Shown here: one piece after another, positions 34,296 to 42,107 of the stretch
Layout of the letters: each line of letters opens with the position of its first letter
Numbering within the stretch: position 1 is the stretch's first letter
DNA from: Burkholderia cepacia
Lineage (GTDB): Bacteria; Pseudomonadota; Gammaproteobacteria; Burkholderiales; Burkholderiaceae
Direction of reading: 5' to 3'
DNA length: 64,000 bases
NCBI RefSeq assembly: GCF_001039005.1
Contig: NZ_LDWR01000022.1
Location: 22,320-86,319 of the forward strand
The notes under the pieces: model-generated
What the model saw: the letters and a program-made list of their open reading frames with translations, nothing else
Databases searched by the model: none
What the model was told of the DNA's origin: nothing
Made by a program: the position numbers and the translations under genes

Positions 34296-34966
34296 GATTG
34301 GGTGCCTCCTGCCTTGCTCTTGGGCCAGGCCCGATCGACGAAGGGCTGGCGGTTGGTATCGGCGTTGGCCGTGTCGTTCGACGCGACGGGCGCGAAGCCG
34401 TGCGTGCCGAGATCGTTCTGTACGGCCACGAGCATCGCGCGATAGGCTTGCGCAAAAGCATCGGGGGACAACGTCGCATATTGATTCGCGAGCGTGACCA
34501 GATTCGACCGCACACGCAATGCGGCCTTGATGTCGCGTTGAGCGGCGCCGGGCGTTGCGTTGTAGTAGTAGTCGGTATCGATCTGATTCGCGCGAATGTA
34601 ATTCTTGAACGGCGTGATCGGAATGGAATGCGGATATTTGGTGCTGGCATACCAGAACAGGTCAAGGCCACCCGGAATGCCGTCCGAGAAGGCGTCGATG
34701 TACTGATCCCAGGTGCCGTTGAAGTTGCTGATGAACAGCATGTAATCGTTTTTCAGATCGGACTTGGGCTGGCCGAGATCGGGCCAGTCTTTTCGGCGGA
34801 TGATGGCCCAGCGCGCAAAATGGATGATCGATAGACCGATCAGTCCGGTCAGCGTGGCGGGCAGCGCCCGCGCGATCATGAAGATGAATCGGTTGATCCA
34901 CGTCCGATGCGGTGGCATCGGCGTCACGACGTTCATGCCATAGGCCTTGCCAGCAACATTCGACAT
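34292..34966 (-). CDS. DyP-associated protein, smaller paralogue
   Basis: This 224-residue first gene of the DyP/P450 operon has a hydrophobic stretch (FMIARALPATLTGLIGLSII) that runs into HFARWAIIRRKDWPD. It continues with YMLFISNFNGTWDQYIDAF, FWYASTKYPHSIPITPFKNYI and a helical C terminus. The HFARW and LF.SNF.G blocks match those of the following gene, suggesting two related subunits. GGGAG precedes the ATG at 34966. No catalytic motif is visible. The upstream 830 bases should contain the operon promoter. Confidence 0.6.
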   Translation of the reverse strand: MSNVAGKAYGMNVVTPMPPHRTWINRFIFMIARALPATLTGLIGLSIIHFARWAIIRRKDWPDLGQPKSDLKNDYMLFISNFNGTWDQYIDAFSDGIPGGLDLFWYASTKYPHSIPITPFKNYIRANQIDTDYYYNATPGAAQRDIKAALRVRSNLVTLANQYATLSPDAFAQAYRAMLVAVQNDLGTHGFAPVASNDTANADTNRQPFVDRAWPKSKAGGTQS

Positions 34967-35799
34967 GCCCCGTCTCCCGTCAGGCCCTCACCGGCGCGAT
35001 CGCGGAACGGGGAGGTTGGTCGTTTGCTTTTTCGGCGGACAGGCTTTGGCAGCCGGTCCCGTCATATAACGCTTTTTTCAGGTGTTCGGAGCTTGAAGCC
35101 GCAGCACTCCTTGGCGGCGAGAATAGCACAGTGAAATTCGCCAGCAACGACTTTTTTATGAGCAATTAAAAATGGTTTTGTCTCATCTGTTTCGGCAAAA
35201 ACGAGGTCATGTCCGCGCACAAAATATAAACATTTTATGGAGAACTTGCGGAGGCCGGTATCAACGGGACTTTTGTGAGCGCACATGGAATGACCGAACG
35301 TCCGCAATCGCAGGATTGTTGAATAATTAGCTCAATAGTGACGAGAAGTGACGCAGTGGGGTGCCCTGGAAGCGCAAGTTGCGATCTTTGCGAGAAAGGA
35401 CAATGTAGCCACCCTTGACAATCCACACGGCGCGTCACCGGACTCAGTCTGTCCAAAGCGAAAATCTCGCTGGGCACCCGATGTGGTGGGAATCGCCGGA
35501 ACACCGGCCCTAGGCGGGGCCAACAAGCAGAAATGACGTGGGAGGCGTGATTGAGAATGTGAAATTGCGCGGACTTTTTGCGCGGGTCGACGCAGCGCTT
35601 GTGGCGCCGTGAGGGGCTGCGAATGCCACCGGCATTCACCCGTATGGATATCTACGCGGAAAAACATGCGTCTTTGCTTTTCAGCCCTGTCAAGCTTTAC
35701 AGGGTGTATCCACGATATCCGGCGCCTATATTGCTCTGGCAGGTGCGCGACTGACGCGCTTGACTGCATCCTTCAAATTCATAAAAAATGGAGATTATG
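34967..35799. other. Intergenic region between the DyP operon and the avidin-like gene
   Basis: No supported gene was found; the short frames present have no domain or ribosome site. The part near 35100-35230 is A/T-rich. Promoters for the two divergent flanking transcripts should lie here. Confidence 0.45.
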
Positions 35800-36189
35800 A
35801 TGGCCAATGTACCTCTCACCGGCACCTATATCTCGTCGGACAAGAATTTCACATTCAAAATCACGTCCGCCGATGCATCCAATGGCGTCATCGCCGGCAC
35901 CTATACCACCAACTATAGCCCGATCGGCGCGTTCGCTTCCGAAGGCAACGTCGGACACTATGGCTGGGTGTTCAGCAAGGCCCAAGGCAAGGACGGCGTC
36001 GCGCCATTCAACATTAGCTTCGGCGGCAGCCAGCGCCCCGACCAGCGTCCCTACAACATTGTCGATAGCTGGAACGGCGCCTATTTGACCAACAACACGA
36101 TCGTTGCCGAAGGTACGCGTTCCTTCGTCAATAGCGATGGCGTGGTCGAAGTCGGCAGCCTGGGCACGTTGAAGTTCACACTCGGCTGA
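35800..36189 (+). CDS. Avidin/streptavidin-like beta-barrel protein
   Basis: The 129-residue all-beta protein follows the avidin pattern: GTYISSDKNFTFKITSADAS, then GVIAGTYTTNYSPIGAF, GHYGWVFSKAQGKDG, RPYNIVDSWNGAYL and a final LGTLKFTL. In avidins these strands form an eight-stranded barrel that binds biotin. The equivalents of the streptavidin Trp-Ser-Gly segment (here SWNGAY) and the first GTY repeat are present, but the full biotin ligand set cannot be confirmed by eye. No signal peptide is present, unlike most avidins. ATG at 35800 is favoured by GGAG six bases upstream; 35788 and 35797 are alternatives. It stands alone. Confidence 0.65.
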   Translation: MANVPLTGTYISSDKNFTFKITSADASNGVIAGTYTTNYSPIGAFASEGNVGHYGWVFSKAQGKDGVAPFNISFGGSQRPDQRPYNIVDSWNGAYLTNNTIVAEGTRSFVNSDGVVEVGSLGTLKFTLG

Positions 36190-36586
36190 GCTGATTTGTC
36201 ATGACGTTGGCGGCGGCAAATCATCGCTGCCGCATCGATGGACCACAACATTGGCAGACCGTAGTAATGCCTCCCGCGGACGTCATCCGAGCGGCAGGGG
36301 TAAACGTTGAAACAAGGCAGCTATCGGGACTTTGATCCATTCGTTCGATATCTGGGTCTTCGATCGGCCCTTTTTGGATGATTGAGCGAAGTCAGGCCAG
36401 CCTCGCGGGCATGTAAGGATTCGATAGTGGGCCAGTGTCGAGTGTGCCGTCGCTCGCTAATCAGGTTGGCGGCGCGTCGACAGGCGTTGAGTCCAGATGC
36501 AACGCGAGCAACGCACGTGCCTGATCGGGCGTGATGGTTGAAACCGGCGAGCGGCCCGGCATTGCCGGGCCTTGCCAACGATTGCG
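36190..36586. other. Intergenic region without a recognisable gene
   Basis: It lies between the avidin-like gene and the convergent cupin gene. Nothing convincing is seen on either strand. Confidence 0.4.
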
Positions 36587-36991
36587 CTACTTCACGGGCG
36601 TGAGGACCGGCGCGCCCTTGTTCTTGATCAGGAACACGACGAACCTTGCCGGCTTCGTGCTGCTGGCATTTCGTCCGACCGTGTGCACGTCGTCCGGGCC
36701 TTCGTGGAACGTGTCACCCGCGTGAAGCGTGACCTCCTTGCCGCCGTTCAGGCCCATCACGATGCTGCCTTCGAGCACATAGACAAATGCGTGCGCATCG
36801 TGACGATGAACGGGGTCGACGCTGCCGGGCGGATAATCCACTTCGATCATCTGGACTTCCTTGCCCGGATACTCGGGCAACGGCTCCGTCGTCAGCGGCG
36901 TGACCTTGGCTTGCGGAGCGGCGGCGGCCGGCTGAACGACCATCAGCAGCGACGATACCAGCGGCGCAAGCACGAGCATGATGCGTTTCAT
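36587..36991 (-). CDS. Exported cupin-domain protein
   Basis: The 134-residue protein has a signal peptide (MKRIMLVLAPLVSSLLMVVQPAAA) and one small cupin barrel: PGSVDPVHRHDAHAFVYVLEG provides the His-x-His and Glu metal ligands of cupin motif 1, and GDTFHEGPDDVHTVGRN is motif 2. It should be a periplasmic metal-binding cupin. It lies four bases downstream of the AhpD-like gene on the same strand, so the two are co-transcribed and probably belong to an oxidative-stress response. The substrate is unknown. Confidence 0.82.
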   Translation of the reverse strand: MKRIMLVLAPLVSSLLMVVQPAAAAPQAKVTPLTTEPLPEYPGKEVQMIEVDYPPGSVDPVHRHDAHAFVYVLEGSIVMGLNGGKEVTLHAGDTFHEGPDDVHTVGRNASSTKPARFVVFLIKNKGAPVLTPVK

Positions 36992-36995
36992 GTCG

Positions 36996-37475
36996 TCACT
37001 CCAGGTTGGCCTTGTCGAGCCCGAACATCTTGTCGAACGAGCCGGGCGCGATGCGGAATGCGATATTCAGCCGGTTCCAGTTGTTGATTGCGCCCACCAG
37101 GTAGGTGAGATCCGACAGCTCCTGCTCGGAATAGTGCGCACGAACGCGTTCGTAGAGATCGTCCGGCACGCCATGCGACGGGAGGTGGGTCAGCACGTCG
37201 GTCCATTCCAGCGCGGCACGCTCGCGCGGCGAAAACAGCGTCGACTCGCGCCAGATCGCGACGTGATGCAGACGCAGTTCGCGCTCGCCGTGGATTTTTG
37301 CCATCTTGATATGCATGTCGAGGCAGAACGCGCAGCCGTTGAGTTGCGATGCTCGAATCTCGACAAGCTCGCGGACCGGCGCCTCGAGCGTCGTTTTCTG
37401 AAACAACCCGTCGAGCTCGATGAGCTTTTTGGCCATTTCAGGCGATTGCTGAAAGTAGTTGATACGTTGCGTCAT
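36996..37475 (-). CDS. AhpD-like alkylhydroperoxidase / carboxymuconolactone decarboxylase family protein
   Basis: The 159-residue helical protein has the AhpD redox motif CAFCLDMH (Cys-x-x-Cys-x-x-x-His) near residues 48-55, flanked by ELVEIRASQLNG and by a C-terminal LVGAINNWNRLNIAFR. These proteins reduce hydroperoxides through the cysteine pair. ATG 37475 with AGGAG eight bases upstream is the clear start; the open frame to 37979 is spurious. It is followed by the cupin gene, and an Ohr gene lies just upstream on the same strand, which supports peroxide defence. Confidence 0.85.
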   Translation of the reverse strand: MTQRINYFQQSPEMAKKLIELDGLFQKTTLEAPVRELVEIRASQLNGCAFCLDMHIKMAKIHGERELRLHHVAIWRESTLFSPRERAALEWTDVLTHLPSHGVPDDLYERVRAHYSEQELSDLTYLVGAINNWNRLNIAFRIAPGSFDKMFGLDKANLE

Positions 37476-37630
37476 GATCTGTTCTCCTGATCGGTGGAAG
37501 CGCGACTGCCGACCCTGCGTACGACGATTCACCGCAGGACCTGCCTGACAACCATCGTAATCGCGCGCCTCGGGGGGCAGTAGTGCCGGGAGCGTGCGCA
37601 CTCTGTTGTCGCTTCGGAACCAATCGCCCG

Positions 37631-38131
37631 TCATGCCGAAATGGCGATGACGCTGCAGATTCCCTGCCGCGCCATCTTCGTATAGGGGCACAGGCGTTCG
37701 GTGTCGCGAACGAGACCTTCCGCGACAGGCAGGTCCACACCCGGCATGCGGATGGTGACGTTGGCAACCAGTGCATATCCGCCGTCTACCGGATCGCGGC
37801 CGAACGATACTTCGACGGCCACGGTTGTTTCCCGGATATCGATCTGCGCGCGTTGCGCCAGCAGGCTCAGCGCGCCGTGAAAGCACGCGGCGTAGCCGGC
37901 GGCAAAAAGCTGTTCGGGATTGGTGCCGCCACCCGGGCCGCCAAGTTCGGTGGGCAAGCGCAAATCGAGGACGAGACAATCGTCGTCGGACCTCGCGACG
38001 CCCGATGCACGCCCGTGCCCGGAGACGCCTCCGGAGACCGTGACCGTGGTCGTGTAGAGCGCGGCGAATTCCCGCCCCCGGTATTTGTCGAGCAGTGTCA
38101 GCGGCGGAGGTTTCAACCTCTCGTTCTCCAT
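37631..38131 (-). CDS. Organic hydroperoxide resistance protein (Ohr/OsmC family), copy 1
   Basis: Ohr reduces organic and lipid hydroperoxides using two cysteines. Both are visible: FAAGYAACFHGAL (peroxidatic) and ERLCPYTKMARQG (resolving). The 166-residue product starts MENERLKPPPLTLLDKYRG at 38131, with GGGAGG upstream; the N-terminal extension before TVSGG is longer than in classical Ohr. A close paralogue lies at 51763-52263. It is on the same strand as the AhpD-like and cupin genes, about 155 bases upstream of the former, so one transcript is possible. Confidence 0.88.
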   Translation of the reverse strand: MENERLKPPPLTLLDKYRGREFAALYTTTVTVSGGVSGHGRASGVARSDDDCLVLDLRLPTELGGPGGGTNPEQLFAAGYAACFHGALSLLAQRAQIDIRETTVAVEVSFGRDPVDGGYALVANVTIRMPGVDLPVAEGLVRDTERLCPYTKMARQGICSVIAISA

Positions 38132-38560
38132 ATGCCTCCCGGTTGCTTGTATGGCCAACGCGAGCGGTTCTCGACCCTTGCGTATCGAGGCGGTGCGTTG
38201 TTTTTCGACGCGAATCAGCGCAATGGCGCGGTTCGTGCCTGCCAGTCGACTCCCATGACCGCCATCCGAACGATGGACCACGCGCACCTGCATGCTAGGC
38301 AATGCCGGGTCGTCGTACCAGATCGACTCGGGATGCATGGTGTTGCCCGCTTTGCACCAATCCCGTGAGGACGGGACGCGGCCGGTTGCATCGATCTCCG
38401 GGCGAATGCCGTGACGGGGCGGATTGGTGTCAATGAGGAACGGGAAAGTGTTCCGATACGGGTCTACCTGCACATGAGCCCGGCTCCTAGTATTGCGACA
38501 CGGCAATGCGGCCCATCAGCGACGCGGAATGCGACGCACCTGTGAAATCGGAGGCTTGCG
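38132..38560. other. Divergent intergenic region between ohr and the LRAT/NodT frame
   Basis: No supported gene was found. Open frames on both strands here are shadows of codon bias. Promoters for the two divergent units should lie in it. Confidence 0.4.
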
Positions 38561-40669
38561 ATGGAGACGTTGAATATCGACCGCCAGACGATGTCGCTGG
38601 CGCCGATCCGAACGGAAGCCGGCATCGAAGCAGGCGCGCATCTCGTCAGCGAGCGCGAAGGGTATGCGCACCACGGAATCTACGCGGGAAACGGGCTGGT
38701 TATTCACTATGGCGGCTTTCATCGTTCCGCCGGGCGATGCCCGGTGGAGTGCATCCCGCTGCGTCGCTTCGCGGCAAACAAGGGCGTCCGTGTCCAACCG
38801 GAACCGGATGCCGTTTATACCGGGATGACCGTCGTCGAGCGGGCCCGGTCACGCCTGGGTGAAGACCGATACCAGCTTCTGACGAACAACTGCGAACACT
38901 TCTGTACCTGGTGCGTATGGGGTGTCGGGCGCAGTGAGCAGGTACGCCGCGGTTTGAGGAATCCATGGATGGGCATCAGAACATTGTTCGCGTTCGCGAA
39001 CGAGATGCTTGCGTGTCGCGCGCACATGGCTTCGAGCCGTCGCGAAGAAAGGTGCTCGAGACACGCCGCGCGTTCGCCGGTACGCGGCCAAAACTGCATC
39101 GCGATTTTTCTGCAAACGGTTTTCCTTGCCTACTACGTGACGAGACGAGTAATGAACATTCTTTCAATCGCCGGGCGAACCACGTCACGCGTGATCAAGG
39201 CCGGCGTGCCGGTGATCGTCGCGACCGGCTTGTCGGCGTGCGTGAATTACGCAGGCATTCATGGCGATGCAGCGATGAATGCGCCGCGGCAGTATGCGAC
39301 GCAACAGAGCCTTCCATTCGAGCGCGGCCATTGGCCCACCGCCAACTGGGCCGATCAGTTCGGCGACGGCCAGTTGAAGGCGCTGATCGACGAGGCGCTA
39401 AGGAGCAATCCGACGCTCGATCAGGCGCGTGCGCGCGTGGCGGCCGCGCAGGCCTATCGCGAATCCGCGCATGCGGGAACGATGCCGCGCGTCGATGCCG
39501 GCTATGCGCTCACACGCCAGCAGTTTTCGGGAACGGCGCTCGTTCCGCCGCCATACGGCGGGTCATGGCAGACGGAGAATCGCGGCATCCTCAGCGCTTC
39601 GTATGAGCTCGACCTCTGGGGCAAGAGGCGCGAAGCGCTGAAGGCGTCGGTATCCCGGCTTCAGGCGAATCGCGCTGACGAGGAAACGGTCAGGCTGACG
39701 CTCACGACGTCGATCGCGCGCACCTATAACCAGCTCGCGCGCCTGTACGTGTTGCATGACATCGCGCAACAGGAGATCGCTCGACGCGAACAGATCGATC
39801 GCGTCACCGCCGGCCGTATCGCGACAGGGCTCGACACGCAGGTCGAGCGCGAGACCGCACGCGCGAATCTCGCGACGAGCCGCGCCGCGATGAAATCGCT
39901 CGACGGTCAGATTCTCGCGACGCGCTATCAGATCGCGGCGCTGCTTGGCGCCGGTCCCGATCGCGGTTTGCAGATTGCGCGCCCGGCGCTCGGCATGGGC
40001 GACGACGTTCGTCTACCCGACAACTTGCCCGCGGATCTCGTCAGCCGGCGCCCCGACATCGTGGCTGCCCGGTGGAACGTCGATGCGATTGCGCACGACG
40101 TGAAGGAAGCGAAGGCCGAGTTCTATCCCGACATCAACCTGAGCGCCGCGATCGGACTCGACGCGTTCGGCTTCGGTCGCTTCCTGACAGCGGCGAGCCG
40201 CACGGCATCGGTCGGCCCGGCCATCCACCTGCCGATCTTCGATGCGGGTGAGCTCCGCGCACAACTGAAGGGACGCTACGCCGACTTCGACTACGCCGTC
40301 GCGACCTATAACCAGGCGCTCGTGACCGCGTTGAGCGAAGTCGCCACGCAAATCGCCGGCGTGCGTTCGACGGACGCGCAGCTTGTCGATGCGCAGACTG
40401 CGCGGCAAGCCGCGCTGAAAGCCGCCGAACTGGCGCTCGCGCAGTACAAGGCCGGTCTCACGAATCAACTGACCGTGTTGAACGCCGACGTCAATGCGCT
40501 TTCCGCCGACCAGGGCGTCGCGAACCTGCGCATGACCCGCCGCGATCAGCAGATAGCGCTCGCGTCCGCGCTGGGCGGCGGCTTCGTCGACACGTCGTTC
40601 GCGGATTCGGAGGCCGCGGCGCGCGCCGACGTGTCCGCATCCGATACGCCTGCCGTCGCCGCGCGCTGA
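38561..40669 (+). CDS. LRAT-like domain in one continuous frame with a NodT outer-membrane factor
   Basis: From the ATG at 38561 (GGAGG upstream) there is no stop until 40669, giving 702 residues. Residues ~20-145 are an LRAT/NlpC-P60-like domain: YAHHGIYAGNGLVIHYGG carries the catalytic His and LLTNNCEHFCTWC the catalytic Cys. LRAT-like enzymes are acyltransferases or lipid hydrolases. From residue 198 the sequence is a complete NodT-type outer-membrane factor with its own lipoprotein signal. Either the two are separate genes that happen to share a frame, with the LRAT stop lost, or a fusion is made. The fused form would bury the lipoprotein signal. Confidence 0.55.
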   Translation: METLNIDRQTMSLAPIRTEAGIEAGAHLVSEREGYAHHGIYAGNGLVIHYGGFHRSAGRCPVECIPLRRFAANKGVRVQPEPDAVYTGMTVVERARSRLGEDRYQLLTNNCEHFCTWCVWGVGRSEQVRRGLRNPWMGIRTLFAFANEMLACRAHMASSRREERCSRHAARSPVRGQNCIAIFLQTVFLAYYVTRRVMNILSIAGRTTSRVIKAGVPVIVATGLSACVNYAGIHGDAAMNAPRQYATQQSLPFERGHWPTANWADQFGDGQLKALIDEALRSNPTLDQARARVAAAQAYRESAHAGTMPRVDAGYALTRQQFSGTALVPPPYGGSWQTENRGILSASYELDLWGKRREALKASVSRLQANRADEETVRLTLTTSIARTYNQLARLYVLHDIAQQEIARREQIDRVTAGRIATGLDTQVERETARANLATSRAAMKSLDGQILATRYQIAALLGAGPDRGLQIARPALGMGDDVRLPDNLPADLVSRRPDIVAARWNVDAIAHDVKEAKAEFYPDINLSAAIGLDAFGFGRFLTAASRTASVGPAIHLPIFDAGELRAQLKGRYADFDYAVATYNQALVTALSEVATQIAGVRSTDAQLVDAQTARQAALKAAELALAQYKAGLTNQLTVLNADVNALSADQGVANLRMTRRDQQIALASALGGGFVDTSFADSEAAARADVSASDTPAVAAR
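39152..40669 (+). CDS. NodT-family outer-membrane efflux lipoprotein (internal start)
   Basis: This is the outer-membrane channel of a tripartite drug-efflux pump. The ATG at 39152 starts MNILSIAGRTTSRVIKAG, a signal ending LSAC, the lipobox cysteine expected of NodT proteins. Residues then follow the OMF pattern with two repeats: WADQFGDGQLKALIDEAL and later NLPADLVSRRPDIVAARW, SYELDLWGKRR and FDAGELRAQL. The product is 505 residues. The ribosome site at 39152 is weak (GAGACGAG). It is followed after 34 bases by the HlyD/EmrA-like gene and then the DHA2 transporter. Confidence 0.85.
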   Translation: MNILSIAGRTTSRVIKAGVPVIVATGLSACVNYAGIHGDAAMNAPRQYATQQSLPFERGHWPTANWADQFGDGQLKALIDEALRSNPTLDQARARVAAAQAYRESAHAGTMPRVDAGYALTRQQFSGTALVPPPYGGSWQTENRGILSASYELDLWGKRREALKASVSRLQANRADEETVRLTLTTSIARTYNQLARLYVLHDIAQQEIARREQIDRVTAGRIATGLDTQVERETARANLATSRAAMKSLDGQILATRYQIAALLGAGPDRGLQIARPALGMGDDVRLPDNLPADLVSRRPDIVAARWNVDAIAHDVKEAKAEFYPDINLSAAIGLDAFGFGRFLTAASRTASVGPAIHLPIFDAGELRAQLKGRYADFDYAVATYNQALVTALSEVATQIAGVRSTDAQLVDAQTARQAALKAAELALAQYKAGLTNQLTVLNADVNALSADQGVANLRMTRRDQQIALASALGGGFVDTSFADSEAAARADVSASDTPAVAAR

Positions 40670-40703
40670 GCGGCGATCCATCGAATCTGCCTGGAGAATT
40701 GAA

Positions 40704-42002
40704 ATGAGCGAAATCAACCCGCCGGTTCGCAAGCCGGTCGACGCTGCCCGCGTGAATCACGATCCGTCGCCGCCGGGCGACGACGAGGTCGGAAGCGAAC
40801 CCGCGACGCGCAGGCGCACGATGTTGTTGGCGCTGCTCGGCGTGGCGGTTGTCGCGTCGTCGATCGCCTATGGTGTGTATTACCTGACGTACGCGCGCTA
40901 TCACGAATCCACTGACGACGCGTACGTCAGCGGCAACCTCGTGCAGTTGACGCCGCAGGTGGCGGGTACCGTCGTCGCCGTGAACGCCGACGATACGCAG
41001 ATCGTGAAGGCGGGCGATCCGGTTGTCACGCTCGACAATGCCGATGCGAAAGTCGCGCTCGGCAACGCCGAAGCGACGCTGGGCCAGACCGTGCGGCAGG
41101 TGAGCAGTCTCTACGTGAACAACGATCTTTATGCCGCGAACGTGGCCCAGAAGCAGTCCGATCTGGCTCGGGCTCAGGACGATCTGCGCCGCCGCCAGGC
41201 CGTCGCCGACACGGGCGCCGTGTCGGCCGAAGACATCGCGCACGCGCGCGACACCGTGACGGCCGCGCGGGCCGCGCTCGACGCCGCGCGTCAACAGGCG
41301 CAAGCCAACCGCGCGTTGACCGACCGCACGACGATCAGCCAGCACCCGAACGTGCAGGCCGCCGCGTCGAAAGTGCGCGATGCGTATCTCGCCTACGCGC
41401 GCAACGTATTGCCCGCACCCGTCACGGGCTATGTCGCGAAGCGTTCGGTTCAGGTCGGCCAGCGCGTGTCGCCCGGCACGCCGTTGATGGCGATCGTGCC
41501 GCTCGACGGCGTGTGGATCGATGCGAACTACAAGGAAAGCCAGTTGCGAAACATGCGCATCGGTCAACCCGTCACGCTGACTGCCGATGTGTATGGCGGC
41601 AAGGTCAAGTACCACGGCTGGGTCGTCGGTTTCTCGGCGGGCACGGGTAGCGCATTCGCGAGCCTGCCGGCGCAGAACGCGACGGGCAACTGGATCAAGA
41701 TCGTCCAGCGTTTGCCCGCGCGCATCCAGCTGGATCAGAAGGAACTCGAAGCGCATCCGCTGCGTATCGGCCTGTCGATGGACGTCGATGTGGATACGCA
41801 CGACAACACCGGCCGACAGCTCGGCGCGGCGATGAATACGTCGTATCGCACGGATGTGTTTGCGGAATACGGCGCGCAGGCCGATGCCGAGATCGAGAAG
41901 ATCATCGCGCAGAACATCGTCGTCGAACCTGCGGCGCAGACGGGGCGCGTCGTATCGTCGACGACTTCCGCGAAGCGCGACGCAAAACTGCGTGCAAGCT
42001 GA
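40704..42002 (+). CDS. EmrA/HlyD-family membrane fusion protein
   Basis: This periplasmic adaptor links the inner-membrane transporter to the NodT channel. A single N-terminal transmembrane helix (MLLALLGVAVVASSIAYGVYYL) is followed by ESTDDAYVSGNLVQLTPQVAGTV, the hallmark EmrA lipoyl-half motif. A long coiled-coil of about 120 residues and the second half-motif VTGYVAKRSVQVGQRVSPG come next. The product is 432 residues; GGAG lies before the ATG. It is part of the NodT-EmrA-EmrB-type operon, which exports hydrophobic compounds. Confidence 0.9.
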   Translation: MSEINPPVRKPVDAARVNHDPSPPGDDEVGSEPATRRRTMLLALLGVAVVASSIAYGVYYLTYARYHESTDDAYVSGNLVQLTPQVAGTVVAVNADDTQIVKAGDPVVTLDNADAKVALGNAEATLGQTVRQVSSLYVNNDLYAANVAQKQSDLARAQDDLRRRQAVADTGAVSAEDIAHARDTVTAARAALDAARQQAQANRALTDRTTISQHPNVQAAASKVRDAYLAYARNVLPAPVTGYVAKRSVQVGQRVSPGTPLMAIVPLDGVWIDANYKESQLRNMRIGQPVTLTADVYGGKVKYHGWVVGFSAGTGSAFASLPAQNATGNWIKIVQRLPARIQLDQKELEAHPLRIGLSMDVDVDTHDNTGRQLGAAMNTSYRTDVFAEYGAQADAEIEKIIAQNIVVEPAAQTGRVVSSTTSAKRDAKLRAS

Positions 42003-42107
42003 TTCGACACCCGGAGTGCATGGTGCAGTCGTGCTCCGGGCGATTCAATCGTCCGACTGGCCGGATCGATACGCCGCGCCCTGTCGAACCTTCAGAGTGG
42101 AAGCGAA

